Source: CBDVBD01 sp965372135
GTDB taxonomy: Bacteria; Electryoneota; RPQS01; CBDVBD01
DNA length: 5,575 nucleotides
Direction of reading: 5' to 3'
Assembly (NCBI GenBank): GCA_965372135.1
Contig: CBDVBD010000186.1
Span: 1-5,575, forward strand
In this document: one piece after another, positions 1-5,575 of the stretch
Numbering within the stretch: the first letter of the stretch is position 1
Layout of the letters: the number at the start of each line of letters is the position of its first letter
The notes under the pieces: generated by a model
Databases searched by the model: none
Told to the model about the DNA's origin: nothing
The model's input: the letters and a program-made list of their open reading frames with translations, nothing else
Made by a program: the position numbers and the translations under genes

Positions 1-369
1 ATATAGATCACGCCCTATTAATCGACTTCCCCAAAGTGACAGAGTCTTATTTAAATCCGGGTTAACGGGTAGTTGATTTGCACATGCAATTAGCAAATCT
101 CCGGCGCCACAACATGGATCCAATATCATAGAATCAGTAGAAATGCTATTCAACATTGATTTCAATGCAACTTGAACAAGTTGAGGACTGGTAAAAAAGG
201 CACCATTTGACCGGATGGTATCTAAGGGAACTAATCGTCTTAATTCCTGGGCAGGCTGACCATCTATCGCGGATTTGGCATTACTTAGATTTTGCTTGTT
301 AGAAGGATCATCAATCAGCGATATTAAGAGATCCTCAAGATAGTAGACGTAGGAATCAAACTCTTCCAT
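1..369 (-). CDS. N6-adenine DNA methyltransferase, N-terminal part (cut by window edge)
   Basis: The first 123 codons of a class I SAM-dependent DNA methyltransferase, running off the left edge. I translated it by hand. The ATG at 369 has an in-frame TAG two codons upstream, so the start is well fixed, although the ribosome binding site is weak (a purine run AAGAAAG). Residues 56-63 (GAFFTSPQ) match the G-x-[FY]-[FY]-T-P-x-x-[VL] stretch that precedes motif I in HsdM-type and related N6-adenine methylases, with an extra serine before the proline. Residues 84-92 (DPCCGAGDL) are motif I, the SAM-binding loop. Residues 119-122 (GRDL) fit the acidic residue after strand beta-2 that holds the SAM ribose. 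The catalytic [DN]PP[YF] motif would lie beyond the edge. It could be a type I HsdM, a type IIG enzyme or a methylase of another defence system; the visible part cannot separate these. The family call is confident, the system is not. Confidence 0.85.
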   Translation of the reverse strand, partial: MEEFDSYVYYLEDLLISLIDDPSNKQNLSNAKSAIDGQPAQELRRLVPLDTIRSNGAFFTSPQLVQVALKSMLNSISTDSMILDPCCGAGDLLIACANQLPVNPDLNKTLSLWGSRLIGRDLY

Positions 370-408
370 AAACTATCTTTCTTACGTATATCTCATTTGA
401 ATTCAGAG

Positions 409-436
409 ATAATAATAAGATTTATCAAAAAGCCAA
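409..436 (-). promoter_or_regulatory. Possible sigma-70-type promoter of the methyltransferase gene
   Basis: Read on the minus strand, TTGGCT (436-431) and TATTAT (414-409) are separated by 16 bases, a fair match to -35 and -10 boxes. The -10 box ends 39 bases before the methyltransferase ATG, which predicts a leader of roughly 30 bases. The surrounding DNA is AT-rich, so a match of this quality could arise by chance. It is supported only by its position just ahead of the gene. Confidence 0.3.
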
Positions 437-453
437 GATGTTACTCCTTCAAT

Positions 454-636
454 TTAATAAAAAGATTTCACCATGTCAAGGATTTTAATGAATCGATAAT
501 CTCCAAAATTGGATAGAATTAGGTGATGGCTACGCTGTCTTACCTTTACTTGAGTTAGCTGAGGTATAGATGGATTTAAACATGTTGAATTATTGATAAC
601 TACAACCCGGACTAGATTTCTTAAATTATTAATAAA
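454..636 (-). other. Doubtful open frame without a normal start, possible gene remnant
   Basis: After a double stop (TGA TAA at 642-637) the minus strand stays open for 60 codons until a TAA at 456-454. No ATG, GTG or TTG occurs in this frame before the ATG at 474, only six codons from the end. The predicted peptide has a balanced, protein-like composition, with a mixed basic/hydrophobic C-terminal part containing NFGDYRFIKILDMVKSF. I do not recognise it. Its frame is shifted by one base from the open frame at 941-657 just upstream, so the two could be pieces of one decayed gene. Chance in AT-rich DNA is equally possible. Confidence 0.15.
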
Positions 637-656
637 TTATCATCTAAATGATTGTA

Positions 657-941
657 TCACAATATCTGATCTATTTTATGATTTTGACCACTTACAGCAG
701 GAATTACTGATGCCGAAGCCAATACGGCTTTATTGTCTATGGTCGGCCAAAGAATGAGTTGCGAATATCGTCCTGTTAAACTCACAGTGGACCCTTTATA
801 AGTGCAGAGAATTGTGTTGGTGTGTAATGCAGGGGTGTATTGGTGCATTTGCAAACCGAGACCCATCCTAAATCTCCATGATCCATTTGATATTAACAAC
901 GCAGTAATTTTGCCGTTAACCACCCCTCGATTGAAGAGCAA
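657..941 (-). CDS. Doubtful small hypothetical protein (94 aa)
   Basis: A 94-codon open frame on the same strand as the genes around it, in a patch less AT-rich than its flanks. The first possible start is TTG at 941, three codons after an in-frame TAG; a GTG at 923 and an ATG at 866 are alternatives, and none has a clear ribosome binding site. The predicted peptide has mixed polar and hydrophobic segments, a hydrophobic stretch near the end (AVLASASVIPAVSG), two tryptophans and no cysteine motif. There is no obvious signal peptide or membrane helix. I recognise no family. It may be a real small gene, a piece of a decayed one, or noise. Confidence 0.2.
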   Translation of the reverse strand: MLFNRGVVNGKITALLISNGSWRFRMGLGLQMHQYTPALHTNTILCTYKGSTVSLTGRYSQLILWPTIDNKAVLASASVIPAVSGQNHKIDQIL

Positions 942-1068
942 ATCTTTCTACCCCTAAATATTCCTTAAAAGCTGTTGACATCACTATGCCTTGGTATTAT
1001 TGATTTCGTTAGGGAGACTGCGTATGTTTCTCTTGGTAGATAATTTTAGAAATAGATATATTCCATAA

Positions 1069-1104
1069 TAGAACTCCCGGTGTGGGAGAACACCGGGAGT
1101 TCTA
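1069..1104 (-). terminator. Perfect 15-bp hairpin, probable operon terminator
   Basis: Bases 1069-1083 and 1090-1104 are exact reverse complements with a six-base loop, and the inner part of the stem is GC-rich (CTCCCGGTGT paired with ACACCGGGAG). It begins 59 bases past the stop of the glutamate-synthase-like gene. On the minus strand the stem is followed by TTATGGAATATATC, which is AT-rich but not a true T-run. No T-run follows it on the plus strand. I read it as a Rho-independent terminator with a weak U-tract, or an RNA 3'-end stabilising hairpin. Confidence 0.6.
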
Positions 1105-1163
1105 CAAGAGCCGACAAAAGCCTGCCCTCTATCATCGGATGAAGGATGATTTAATCTTTAAAT

Positions 1164-2798
1164 TTATTTAGTGGATGCCGAATTCAATTCCAATTCCTTC
1201 TTGGAGGCTTTGCCGTTAAGTATCATATCGACTTCCTCTTTGTCGGCATCCATAATATATTGAATACCACTAATCTCAGCCGCTTCGGGGGTTAAAGCAA
1301 CCAAATCATCCCGAGAAATATATTCTAACGCAAACTTACGGCTGCCGCACATTAACTGGCGTAACCCCTGTGCCAGACGCTCGTAGTAGGTGTAGAGTCC
1401 AATGGCACCAGTCGGAATATGTTCGAATTCTTCGGTACCCAATTCATTGCGTAATTCGTTGGCGGTAACAAAAATCTCGTCAATGTTCGAGCCAAAGCGC
1501 TCAACGTAAACTGGAAGTTGATGATTCTCGATCGCTTTCCCTATGGTTTTTCCCACCATAGCAGCTGCGATCGGGGAACGAGCCATCCCTACTAATTTTA
1601 CAAAAGGTGCGCCCATGGCAAGCCCTTTGTAAATCTGATCTTCGAACGTGAATCCACCGGCAACGGCTAACGCAGGAACGTGCTCGCCTTTGTCAGCTAA
1701 TTGCTTGGTATAAGAATACAGCATTGAATGGAGTTCCACAGTAGGCACTCCCCATTCATTCATCATCCGCCAGGGACTCATGCCGGTTCCACCGCCGGCA
1801 CCATCCACAGTGAGCAAGTCGATCCCGTACTTCGAGGAGAATTTGACCGCTCGTGCCAGGTCAGCAGGACGATAGGCACCGGTTTTCAGGAAGATGTACT
1901 TGGCACCGGCTTTTTTCAGTTCCTCGACTCGTTCGGCAAAGGATTCCTCGGTGACCATTCCTACCCGTGAATGCCGCTCGAATTCCTTGAACGCCCCACG
2001 TTCAAATGATTTGATGACATTGGGATCGGTGGGATCGGGAAGCACCACATAACCACGTTCATAGAGCAATTGCGCCTTTTTCAGGTCTCGAACTTTCACC
2101 TCGCCACCGATGTCTTTAGCGCCCTGACCCCATTTTAATTCGACAATCTCTACTCCCAATTCCTGAATGGCGTACTCCTGGGTTCCGAGCCGGGTGTCTT
2201 CAACGTTGGCTTGGACGATGATGGCTCCATAACCGTCCCGTTGGTGATCCGTGAACAGCTTTATCCGGCGTTTCAGATCGACGGTGTCTATTACTCTATC
2301 ATTCTTAAATGTGGCTTGCATGTCCATTCCGACCACATTCTCACCGATGGTCAAACCGGTTCCCGCCAGTGCGGTGCCGATGGCTAATCCCTCCCAATTA
2401 TTCTTGGCAATATCGGTGGATCCGATACCAGGGATCATAAAGGGAAGGCGGAATTTCAACCCGTTATCATGTCCGAATCTGACTTCCAGATTGACCTTAG
2501 GAAAGATCGCCTTGTCACTGTCCGCTTCGATACCGTGAGCACCAACCGCGGTTCCCATAATGTTAAAGTGGAAATAATCAACCGGATATACTTTTTCCGC
2601 AGCGGTGGTAATCACCCCAAACGGTTGTGGATAGATGACCTCATGTCCGCGATAGGCAGACTTGCCGATCTCGCACATACCAATACAACCATCCACACAG
2701 GTGACACACATCCCCGAAATGGGGGTGATGGAACCTTCCGTCCGGTTTTTGGTAAGAGTTGCGGCAGAGGAGTTAATTCGTGATAATGTCGAAAACAT
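1164..2798 (-). CDS. FMN-binding glutamate-synthase-like protein with N-terminal Cys4 motif
   Basis: A 544-residue relative of the FMN-binding synthase domain of glutamate synthase large subunit (GltB). Family marks: LKWGQGAK at 221-228 (IK-x-x-QGAK in GltB), the glycine-rich phosphate loop VDGAGGGTGMSPW at 331-343, and AVAGGF near 379 followed by a second flavin-phosphate region to about 409. The end (about 470-525) resembles archaeal-type stand-alone synthase domains. It is far shorter than bacterial GltB (about 1,500 residues): there is no N-terminal glutaminase domain and no recognisable C-terminal GXGXG domain. The usual GltB [3Fe-4S] cysteine cluster after the barrel is absent. Instead four of the five cysteines form C31-x2-C34-x3-C38-x3-C42, a probable Fe-S site. 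The KPGEGG loop of true GltB is altered here (KDIGGE). The start is supported by AAGGAG 11 bases upstream. As last gene of the operon it is probably the substrate-handling subunit. The product is unknown; ammonia- or ferredoxin-dependent glutamate synthesis or a methylamine-type MgsC role are alternatives. Confidence 0.9.
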   Translation of the reverse strand: MFSTLSRINSSAATLTKNRTEGSITPISGMCVTCVDGCIGMCEIGKSAYRGHEVIYPQPFGVITTAAEKVYPVDYFHFNIMGTAVGAHGIEADSDKAIFPKVNLEVRFGHDNGLKFRLPFMIPGIGSTDIAKNNWEGLAIGTALAGTGLTIGENVVGMDMQATFKNDRVIDTVDLKRRIKLFTDHQRDGYGAIIVQANVEDTRLGTQEYAIQELGVEIVELKWGQGAKDIGGEVKVRDLKKAQLLYERGYVVLPDPTDPNVIKSFERGAFKEFERHSRVGMVTEESFAERVEELKKAGAKYIFLKTGAYRPADLARAVKFSSKYGIDLLTVDGAGGGTGMSPWRMMNEWGVPTVELHSMLYSYTKQLADKGEHVPALAVAGGFTFEDQIYKGLAMGAPFVKLVGMARSPIAAAMVGKTIGKAIENHQLPVYVERFGSNIDEIFVTANELRNELGTEEFEHIPTGAIGLYTYYERLAQGLRQLMCGSRKFALEYISRDDLVALTPEAAEISGIQYIMDADKEEVDMILNGKASKKELELNSASTK

Positions 2799-2809
2799 GG
2801 TTCTTGTTA

Positions 2810-2815
2810 CTCCTT
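2810..2815 (-). promoter_or_regulatory. Ribosome binding site of the glutamate-synthase-like gene
   Basis: AAGGAG on the minus strand lies in the 17-base gap between the stop of the upstream ferredoxin-like gene (2818-2816) and the ATG at 2798, with an 11-base spacer. It is the clearest Shine-Dalgarno sequence in the window and decides the start of the last operon gene. Confidence 0.75.
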
Positions 2816-3508
2816 TTATTGAGAATTATCTTTGATTTCGCATGCAACACACGGATCCATATAGCACATCATATCATCGAATGGATCCTTCTCGACGCAG
2901 GGTGGAGCGAGGTTAGCACATCCACCACATATTGCTTTATCCGGCTCGGTATAGGTACACCTCAAAGTACAAACCGGGCAAACGTATATGCATCCACCAC
3001 AGAGCCGGCATTCCTCTGATTTAATGTCGAAAGGGGTGCTGATCCTACGGTTTTCGCCTCGTTCCTGGAAGCCGATGGCTTTTGCCATCATCTGTTCTTC
3101 ACACATCCTGACACACAATCCGCACAGGATACAATCCTCGAATTCCTGTCGGAAACGCTGTTGTTTAACCTCGAATTTAGACGCAAGGTCCTGGATGACC
3201 TTTGACTGAGGTGACGACGCTAACAGTAATTCCAAGATCATCTTTCTGGATCGCATCACCCGCGAAGATGCTGTGCGAACCTTCAGTCCCTTTTGAACCG
3301 GATAGGTGCACGAGGTCACTAATTTTATGTTGGGTTCTTCACCAATTTCAACGACACAAAGCCGACATGCTCCATAAGGTGACAATCCCTCCATGTGACA
3401 CAGGGTAGGAATTGGAAATCCCAAAAATTGTGCCGCTTCAAGTAACGTCCATCCCTCTTCAACTGTTATATCAAGACCGTTAATGGTTAATGTTATCACT
3501 CGAACCAT
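2816..3508 (-). CDS. HoxU/HydC/NuoG-N-terminus-like iron-sulfur electron-transfer subunit
   Basis: A 230-residue cytoplasmic electron-wiring protein. Residues 1-75 form a [2Fe-2S] plant-type ferredoxin fold with ligands C37-x10-C48-x2-C51-x15-C67. Residues 75-125 correspond to the linker that in NuoG holds the His-Cys3 [4Fe-4S] site; after MILELLLA that motif is missing (SSPQSKVIQ follows). Two CxxCxxCxxxC motifs follow (C126, 129, 132, 136 and C167, 170, 173, 177), a double [4Fe-4S] ferredoxin domain as in HoxU and HydA/HydC-type subunits. The last 51 residues carry eight more cysteines (180, 184, 194, 197, 204, 215, 220, 223), enough for one or two further clusters or a zinc site. The start follows the upstream stop by one base (TAGGATG), so translation is probably coupled to the NuoF-GltD gene. 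It very likely bridges electrons between that diaphorase and the flavoprotein encoded next. It lacks the catalytic-like C-terminal domain of NuoG, so it is not a complex I subunit. Confidence 0.9.
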   Translation of the reverse strand: MVRVITLTINGLDITVEEGWTLLEAAQFLGFPIPTLCHMEGLSPYGACRLCVVEIGEEPNIKLVTSCTYPVQKGLKVRTASSRVMRSRKMILELLLASSPQSKVIQDLASKFEVKQQRFRQEFEDCILCGLCVRMCEEQMMAKAIGFQERGENRRISTPFDIKSEECRLCGGCIYVCPVCTLRCTYTEPDKAICGGCANLAPPCVEKDPFDDMMCYMDPCVACEIKDNSQ

Positions 3509-3512
3509 CCTA
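3506..3512 (-). promoter_or_regulatory. Stop-start junction (TAGGATG), translational coupling
   Basis: On the minus strand the TAG of the NuoF-GltD fusion (3512-3510) and the ATG of the next gene (3508-3506) are one base apart. No strong Shine-Dalgarno sequence stands before the ATG, so ribosomes finishing the first gene probably restart here. This favours roughly equal amounts of the two subunits, as expected for partners in one complex. Confidence 0.65.
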
Positions 3513-5575
3513 TGATAAGACTTCTTCGGTTTCTTCGGTTTCCTCTATTTCTACTGCTTGTTTTGTGAATTCCAAATCACAACGCAGGCATCGCCGGGCT
3601 TCTCTTTTGGCTGCCTTTTTATCGAAAGCCATTTCCACTTCGACCAAACTCTTTTTCCGTTTCTCCAGCGGAACTTTTGGTGACTCAGTACGGCTCATAT
3701 CCGCCATTTCTTCCTCAGTAAGCTCCCATGGCTCGATATATTCTTGAGGTAGTAGTGGTTCCACTGGTTGTTTTAGTTTTTCACCGCGCAGATAGCGGTC
3801 AATCATTATCGCCACTTTCTTGCCAGCGGCAATGGCGTCAACCACTGTGTTAGGACCCGTGACCACGTCACCACCGGCAAATACCCCTGTGACGCTGCAT
3901 TCCAGCGTATCAGGATCGACGATAATTGCCCCCCATTTGTCAGTCTTTAGTTCTCCCGAACCTGCGGGTTCTATGAAACCAGTGTCAGGTTGTTCACTGA
4001 TCGCAATGATTAAAGTATCCAATGGGATCGTGAATTCCGTGCCTTCCAACGGCACCGGTCGTCGCCTGCCGCTGGAGTCAAATTGTCCGAGTTCGTTCTT
4101 TATGCACTCGATTCCGGTAATATGTGCATTATTGGAAAGGATTTTGGTGGGAGTCACCAACGTGTGAATCTCGATTCTTTCTTCTAAAGCAGCTTCGATT
4201 TCCTCTTTAAAAGCAGGCATTTCATCTTCAGTACGGCGATAAATAATTGTAACTTTTTCAACGCCTTCCTGACGGAGGGCGGTGCGTGCCGAATCGATGG
4301 CGGAATTCCCACCGCCAATGACGCCAACTTTCCCCTTCGCCCAGCTTTCGCCGTTCAGGTTGAACGCTTTTAAAAATTCTACCCCAGGATAACACCCTTT
4401 AGTGTCTTCGTTATCCAGTCGCAACCGTATTCCCTTTTGGGCACCGATGGCGAGAAAGACCGCTTTATATCCTTGATCTAAAAGCCCGTCAACCGTGACA
4501 TCCTCCCCTAATCTCTGATTACATTTTAACGTAATATTCTCGTCTAAGATCGATGCAATTTCTTTCTGGAGAGTTTCTCGAGGCAAGCGATAGGCAGGGA
4601 TACAGTTCAATAACATGCCACCCGGCTCGGATTCTGCTTCAAACACGATGATTTTGTAGCCCTTTAACGACAATTTGTGAGCGGCAGTCAGTCCAGCAGG
4701 ACCCGATCCAATCACTGCCACTTCCGGCATATCATCACTCCATGCCGCTTCTCTTTCAGGAGTATAAACCGATAGATCCACGTTGTCGGTGATAAAACGT
4801 TTTAGGCTACGAATGGCAACCGGATCCTCACCGGTGGTACCCAGACGGCAGTTCTGCTCGCATTGATGGTCACATACCCTGGCACACACCGACGGGAATG
4901 GATTGGTCTCCCTGATGACTTTATATGCCTCTTCATATTGATTGCTTTCGATGTAAGCCACATACCGCCAGGCTTCAGTGTCGATCGGACAGGCATTCTG
5001 GCAGGGTGCACCGACCAATTCTTTGCACACTCCAGCCCGGCAGCGCTTGTGGATAATGTGTTCGACGTATTCGTCACGGAAATATTTCAAGGTGGATAAC
5101 ACCGGATTAGATGCAGTCTGCCCCAATCCGCACATGGTGGTGTCCTGAACGACTAACGCCAGTTCTTCAAGTAAATCCAGTTGCTCCAGTGTACCCACAC
5201 CGTTTGAGATGTCTTCCAAGGTTTCGTATAACCTCTGGGTTCCCTTACGGCAGGTGTAGCATTTCCCACAGGACTCATCCTTTAGGAATCCCATATAGTA
5301 CTTGGCGATATCGACCATGCATGTGTCTTCATCCATCACAATCAATCCACCGGAGCCCATAATCGAGCCGGCTTCGGCTAGACTGTCGAAATCAACGGAT
5401 AGACCAAATTTATTAGCAGGAATGCATCCCCCGGAAGGTCCCCCGGTCTGGACGGCTTTTATTCGTTTGCCGGTCGAAGAACCGCCACCGATATCATTGA
5501 CGATTTCGCCAATGGAAATACCCATCGGCACTTCCACCAGCCCGGTGTTCTTCACTTTGCCCACTAAGCTGAATA
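3510..5575 (-). CDS. NuoF/HydB-type subunit fused to GltD-like NADPH oxidoreductase (5' end outside window)
   Basis: The reading frame is open to the right edge, so the protein is cut at its N-terminus. The GTG at 5564 lies inside a conserved domain (FSLVGKVKNTGLVEVPMG) and is not the true start. Residues below count from it. About 1-75 form the SLBB domain of NuoF. C99-x2-C102-x2-C105 and C145 are the ligands of the NuoF N3 [4Fe-4S] cluster. The FMN/NADH domain lies outside the window. From about 175 the sequence turns into a GltD-type unit: eight cysteines (175, 180, 188, 192, 227, 231, 235, 239) fit two [4Fe-4S] clusters; G286-x-G288-x2-G291 and E309 bind FAD; GGGNSA at 417-422 with R443-R444 fits an NADPH site; AGGD at 563-566 closes the FAD site. 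The C-terminus has CLRC (659-662) and an acidic tail. It probably moves electrons between NADH, NADPH and Fe-S partners. No frameshift is visible at the junction, so the fusion appears genuine. Confidence 0.92.
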   Translation of the reverse strand, partial: FSLVGKVKNTGLVEVPMGISIGEIVNDIGGGSSTGKRIKAVQTGGPSGGCIPANKFGLSVDFDSLAEAGSIMGSGGLIVMDEDTCMVDIAKYYMGFLKDESCGKCYTCRKGTQRLYETLEDISNGVGTLEQLDLLEELALVVQDTTMCGLGQTASNPVLSTLKYFRDEYVEHIIHKRCRAGVCKELVGAPCQNACPIDTEAWRYVAYIESNQYEEAYKVIRETNPFPSVCARVCDHQCEQNCRLGTTGEDPVAIRSLKRFITDNVDLSVYTPEREAAWSDDMPEVAVIGSGPAGLTAAHKLSLKGYKIIVFEAESEPGGMLLNCIPAYRLPRETLQKEIASILDENITLKCNQRLGEDVTVDGLLDQGYKAVFLAIGAQKGIRLRLDNEDTKGCYPGVEFLKAFNLNGESWAKGKVGVIGGGNSAIDSARTALRQEGVEKVTIIYRRTEDEMPAFKEEIEAALEERIEIHTLVTPTKILSNNAHITGIECIKNELGQFDSSGRRRPVPLEGTEFTIPLDTLIIAISEQPDTGFIEPAGSGELKTDKWGAIIVDPDTLECSVTGVFAGGDVVTGPNTVVDAIAAGKKVAIMIDRYLRGEKLKQPVEPLLPQEYIEPWELTEEEMADMSRTESPKVPLEKRKKSLVEVEMAFDKKAAKREARRCLRCDLEFTKQAVEIEETEETEEVLS

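Larger units (their letters stand above)
370..1163. other. Long intergenic stretch without a convincing gene
   Basis: About 800 bases separate the end of the redox operon from the methyltransferase gene. The parts at 370-655 and 940-1068 are AT-rich and broken by stops in all frames except one 60-codon open frame on the minus strand (636-454). The middle part (657-941) is less AT-rich and holds a 94-codon frame on the minus strand. A perfect hairpin lies at 1069-1104. I see no tRNA, rRNA, CRISPR repeat, insertion-sequence end or recognisable riboswitch here. The stretch marks the boundary between metabolic genes and what is probably a DNA-modification locus. Confidence 0.6.

Noticed and set aside
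441..452. Shine-Dalgarno-like AAGGAGTAACA on the minus strand
   Set aside because: It resembles the real site before the glutamate-synthase-like gene, but the only start nearby (TTG at 436) opens a three-codon frame.
975..1003. Possible plus-strand promoter with TTGACA at 975-980
   Set aside because: The -35 box is perfect, but the best TATTAT is only 14 bases away and the 17-base position gives TATTGA. No plus-strand gene follows.
1131..1150. Short inverted repeat ATCATC...GATGAT just after the operon stop
   Set aside because: A six-base AT-rich arm is too weak to be a terminator, and the strong hairpin at 1069-1104 explains the operon end better.
1728..1970. Plus-strand open frames inside the operon (also at 2251-2538, 2469-2783, 2780-3019, 3490-3747, 3820-4167, 4863-5099 and 5111-5362)
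   Set aside because: They lie opposite long minus-strand genes with clear family motifs, their peptides show no recognisable domain, and they have no operon context. They are antisense shadows.
1164..2798. Calling the gene gltB, a true glutamate synthase large subunit
   Set aside because: The glutaminase domain, the GXGXG domain and the usual Fe-S cysteines are missing. Only the FMN-barrel relationship is supported.
4802..5077. Minus-strand open frame of 91 codons inside the NuoF-GltD gene
   Set aside because: It overlaps the Fe-S domain of the fusion in another frame. The cysteine motifs are in the fusion's frame, so this one is a shadow.
5562..5564. GTG as the start of the NuoF-GltD protein
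   Set aside because: The frame continues upstream to the window edge with FSLV, which is the conserved start of the SLBB domain in NuoF. The gene simply runs off the window.
2816..5575. Respiratory complex I (nuo) operon
   Set aside because: The NuoG-like gene has only the N-terminal ferredoxin part and lacks the His-Cys3 site, NuoF is fused to GltD, and the next gene is GltB-like rather than a membrane subunit.

Overview
The window looks like part of the genome of an anaerobic or facultatively anaerobic bacterium of moderate GC content. This rests on the genes: more than half of the window is a minus-strand operon of flavin and iron-sulfur redox proteins of the kind used for cytoplasmic NAD(P)H and ferredoxin metabolism. 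I cannot place it in a phylum from the sequence alone.

Layout, read in the direction of transcription (right to left). (1) 5575-3510: the C-terminal half of a NuoF/HydB-type NADH dehydrogenase subunit, fused in frame to a complete GltD-type (glutamate synthase small subunit / NfnB-like) FAD and NADPH oxidoreductase. Its N-terminus lies beyond the window. (2) 3508-2816: a HoxU/HydC/NuoG-N-terminus-like wiring protein with one [2Fe-2S] site, two [4Fe-4S] sites and an unusual tail with eight more cysteines. (3) 2798-1164: a 544-residue FMN-binding glutamate-synthase-like protein. It has no glutaminase domain and no obvious GXGXG domain, and it carries a four-cysteine motif at its N-terminus. A 15-bp perfect hairpin at 1069-1104 probably ends the operon. 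Gene spacings are 1 nt and 17 nt, so the three genes are almost certainly co-transcribed and translated together.

From 1163 down to 370 there are about 800 bases with no convincing gene. They hold the hairpin and two doubtful minus-strand open frames that could be gene remnants. At 369-1, on the same strand and behind its own plausible promoter, is the start of an N6-adenine DNA methyltransferase cut by the window edge. It probably belongs to a restriction-modification or other defence locus.

How the operon products may work together (inference): the two halves of a GltBD-type redox core are both present, but the GltD half is welded to a diaphorase subunit and the GltB half is a stand-alone FMN protein. 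The HoxU-like protein would carry electrons between them. The set could form one soluble complex linking NADH, NADPH and possibly ferredoxin to the unknown substrate of the GltB-like subunit. This makes it a candidate for a flavin-based electron-bifurcating or confurcating enzyme. The substrate and direction cannot be read from the sequence.
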